From: JASFTV01 sp050050615 | GTDB lineage: Bacteria; Desulfobacterota; DSM-4660; Desulfatiglandales; HGW-15 | DNA length: 13,825 bases | Reading direction: 5' to 3' | NCBI GenBank assembly: GCA_050050615.1 | Contig: JASFTV010000062.1 | Coordinates: 1-13,825 of the forward strand | Shown here: positions 13,370 through 13,825 of the stretch, piece after piece | Numbering within the stretch: position 1 is the first letter of the stretch | Layout of the letters: every line of letters begins with the position of its first letter | Translations under genes and position numbers: made by a program | The notes under the pieces: model-generated | Databases searched by the model: none | Told to the model about the DNA's origin: nothing | Seen by the model: only the letters and a program-made list of their open reading frames with translations

Positions 13370-13825
13370 TTATCGGAATCGAAGTCTGGTTTTCTCTTTT
13401 TCCTCAGGGGGCAAGTTGTTCCACCGCTCGAGGTCTTCTCGAATCTTCTCGCGCTCCTCGGGAGATAGTTTTTGCCACTGCTGAAATCTTTGGCGGTAAC
13501 GCGAACGTTCCTCGGGTGGAAGTTTCTTTAATCGTCTCATCCTCTGACGGAGCATCTCCTTCTTTTCTGGAGAAAGCGATTCCCATGTCCTGCGTTTTCG
13601 GTTAAAGTCGGTCTTATCTTCAGCATACCAGTTCTGATGAATACGCGAGTTCCTCTCGTTCTCTTCACCGCTTCCAGCTCCTCGCTTTTGTTTCCGGGCA
13701 ATCACTATATTTAGAACTGGTTTTGGCAGGGTCAACCGTAAGTCCTCTTCACCCCCCTCATTCCAAGCCACGCCTTTACGAAAGGAATAGGCCTCTGCGT
13801 GGGATTTGCCCCACACCGGGACGGC
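13370..13825 (-). CDS. DUF3106-like exported protein, 5' end cut by the window edge
   Basis: The frame is open to the right edge, so the start is not visible. The first visible residues read AVPVWGKSHA-EAYS, which look like the end of a signal peptide with an AxA-type cleavage site (SHA/EA). This favours a true start about 10-20 codons beyond the edge over the internal GTG at 13816. The C-terminal part (13373-13576) contains four units at an exact 18-residue spacing, each starting LSPE or LPPE and rich in E, K and R (LPPEERSRYRQRFQQWQK is one). This is the pattern of DUF3106 proteins, small periplasmic helical proteins of unknown function. The middle (RKQKRGAGSGEENERN) is a charged linker. 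Downstream, after an inverted repeat, is a lipoprotein gene on the same strand. Confidence 0.72.
   Translation of the reverse strand, partial: AVPVWGKSHAEAYSFRKGVAWNEGGEEDLRLTLPKPVLNIVIARKQKRGAGSGEENERNSRIHQNWYAEDKTDFNRKRRTWESLSPEKKEMLRQRMRRLKKLPPEERSRYRQRFQQWQKLSPEEREKIREDLERWNNLPPEEKEKTRLRFR

Noticed and set aside
1..13825. CRISPR arrays, tRNA or rRNA genes, transposase or phage genes
   Set aside because: No regularly spaced repeats, cloverleaf or rRNA motifs, or DDE, HUH or integrase signatures were seen on either strand.

Overview
The window looks like a chromosomal segment of a Gram-negative bacterium, most likely an anaerobic deltaproteobacterium (Desulfobacterota-like). The Gram-negative call rests on two lipobox lipoproteins, one of them RlpA-like. 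The lineage call is inference from gene content: a B12-fold radical SAM enzyme, a LarB homologue, a flavodoxin, an archaeal-type phosphoglycerate mutase homologue and a DUF3106-like protein. I see no rRNA, tRNA, CRISPR array, transposase or phage gene.

Layout, left to right. Positions 1-181 form a nested inverted repeat that resembles a non-autonomous foldback element and may continue beyond the left edge. A lone plus-strand radical SAM gene follows (370-1725). It converges on a minus-strand group read right to left: a small helical protein (3864-3508), a flavodoxin (3406-2924) and LarB (2822-2055). A hairpin-rich dispersed repeat sits between the first two of these. A 525-base gene-free stretch (3865-4389) holds RNA-like hairpins, a sigma70-type promoter and a terminator-like hairpin just ahead of a plus-strand gene pair. 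The pair encodes a one-span membrane coiled-coil protein (4390-4962) and, 3 bases later, a class III nucleotide cyclase domain with a C-terminal TPR region (4966-6066).

Positions 12036 down to 6201 hold a compact minus-strand five-gene operon: RlpA-like lipoprotein, PaaI-type thioesterase, M1 aminopeptidase, xylose-isomerase-like TIM barrel and ApgM-like phosphoglycerate mutase. The last three genes are joined by 4-base ATGA overlaps. Upstream lies about 740 bases without a convincing gene, containing a decayed second copy of the dispersed repeat and further palindromes. Beyond it are a glycine-zipper lipoprotein gene (13208-12774) and, cut by the right edge, a probably exported DUF3106-like protein built of 18-residue helical repeats.

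How the genes may work together. The cyclase pair is the best candidate for an uncharacterised signalling module: a membrane coiled-coil partner could localise or gate a soluble TPR cyclase, with expression set by a leader attenuator. The minus-strand operon mixes envelope remodelling, acyl-thioester hydrolysis, peptide turnover and sugar-phosphate-type chemistry. Its tight spacing suggests co-expression, but I cannot name a single pathway. Everything here was read by eye; no database search was run.
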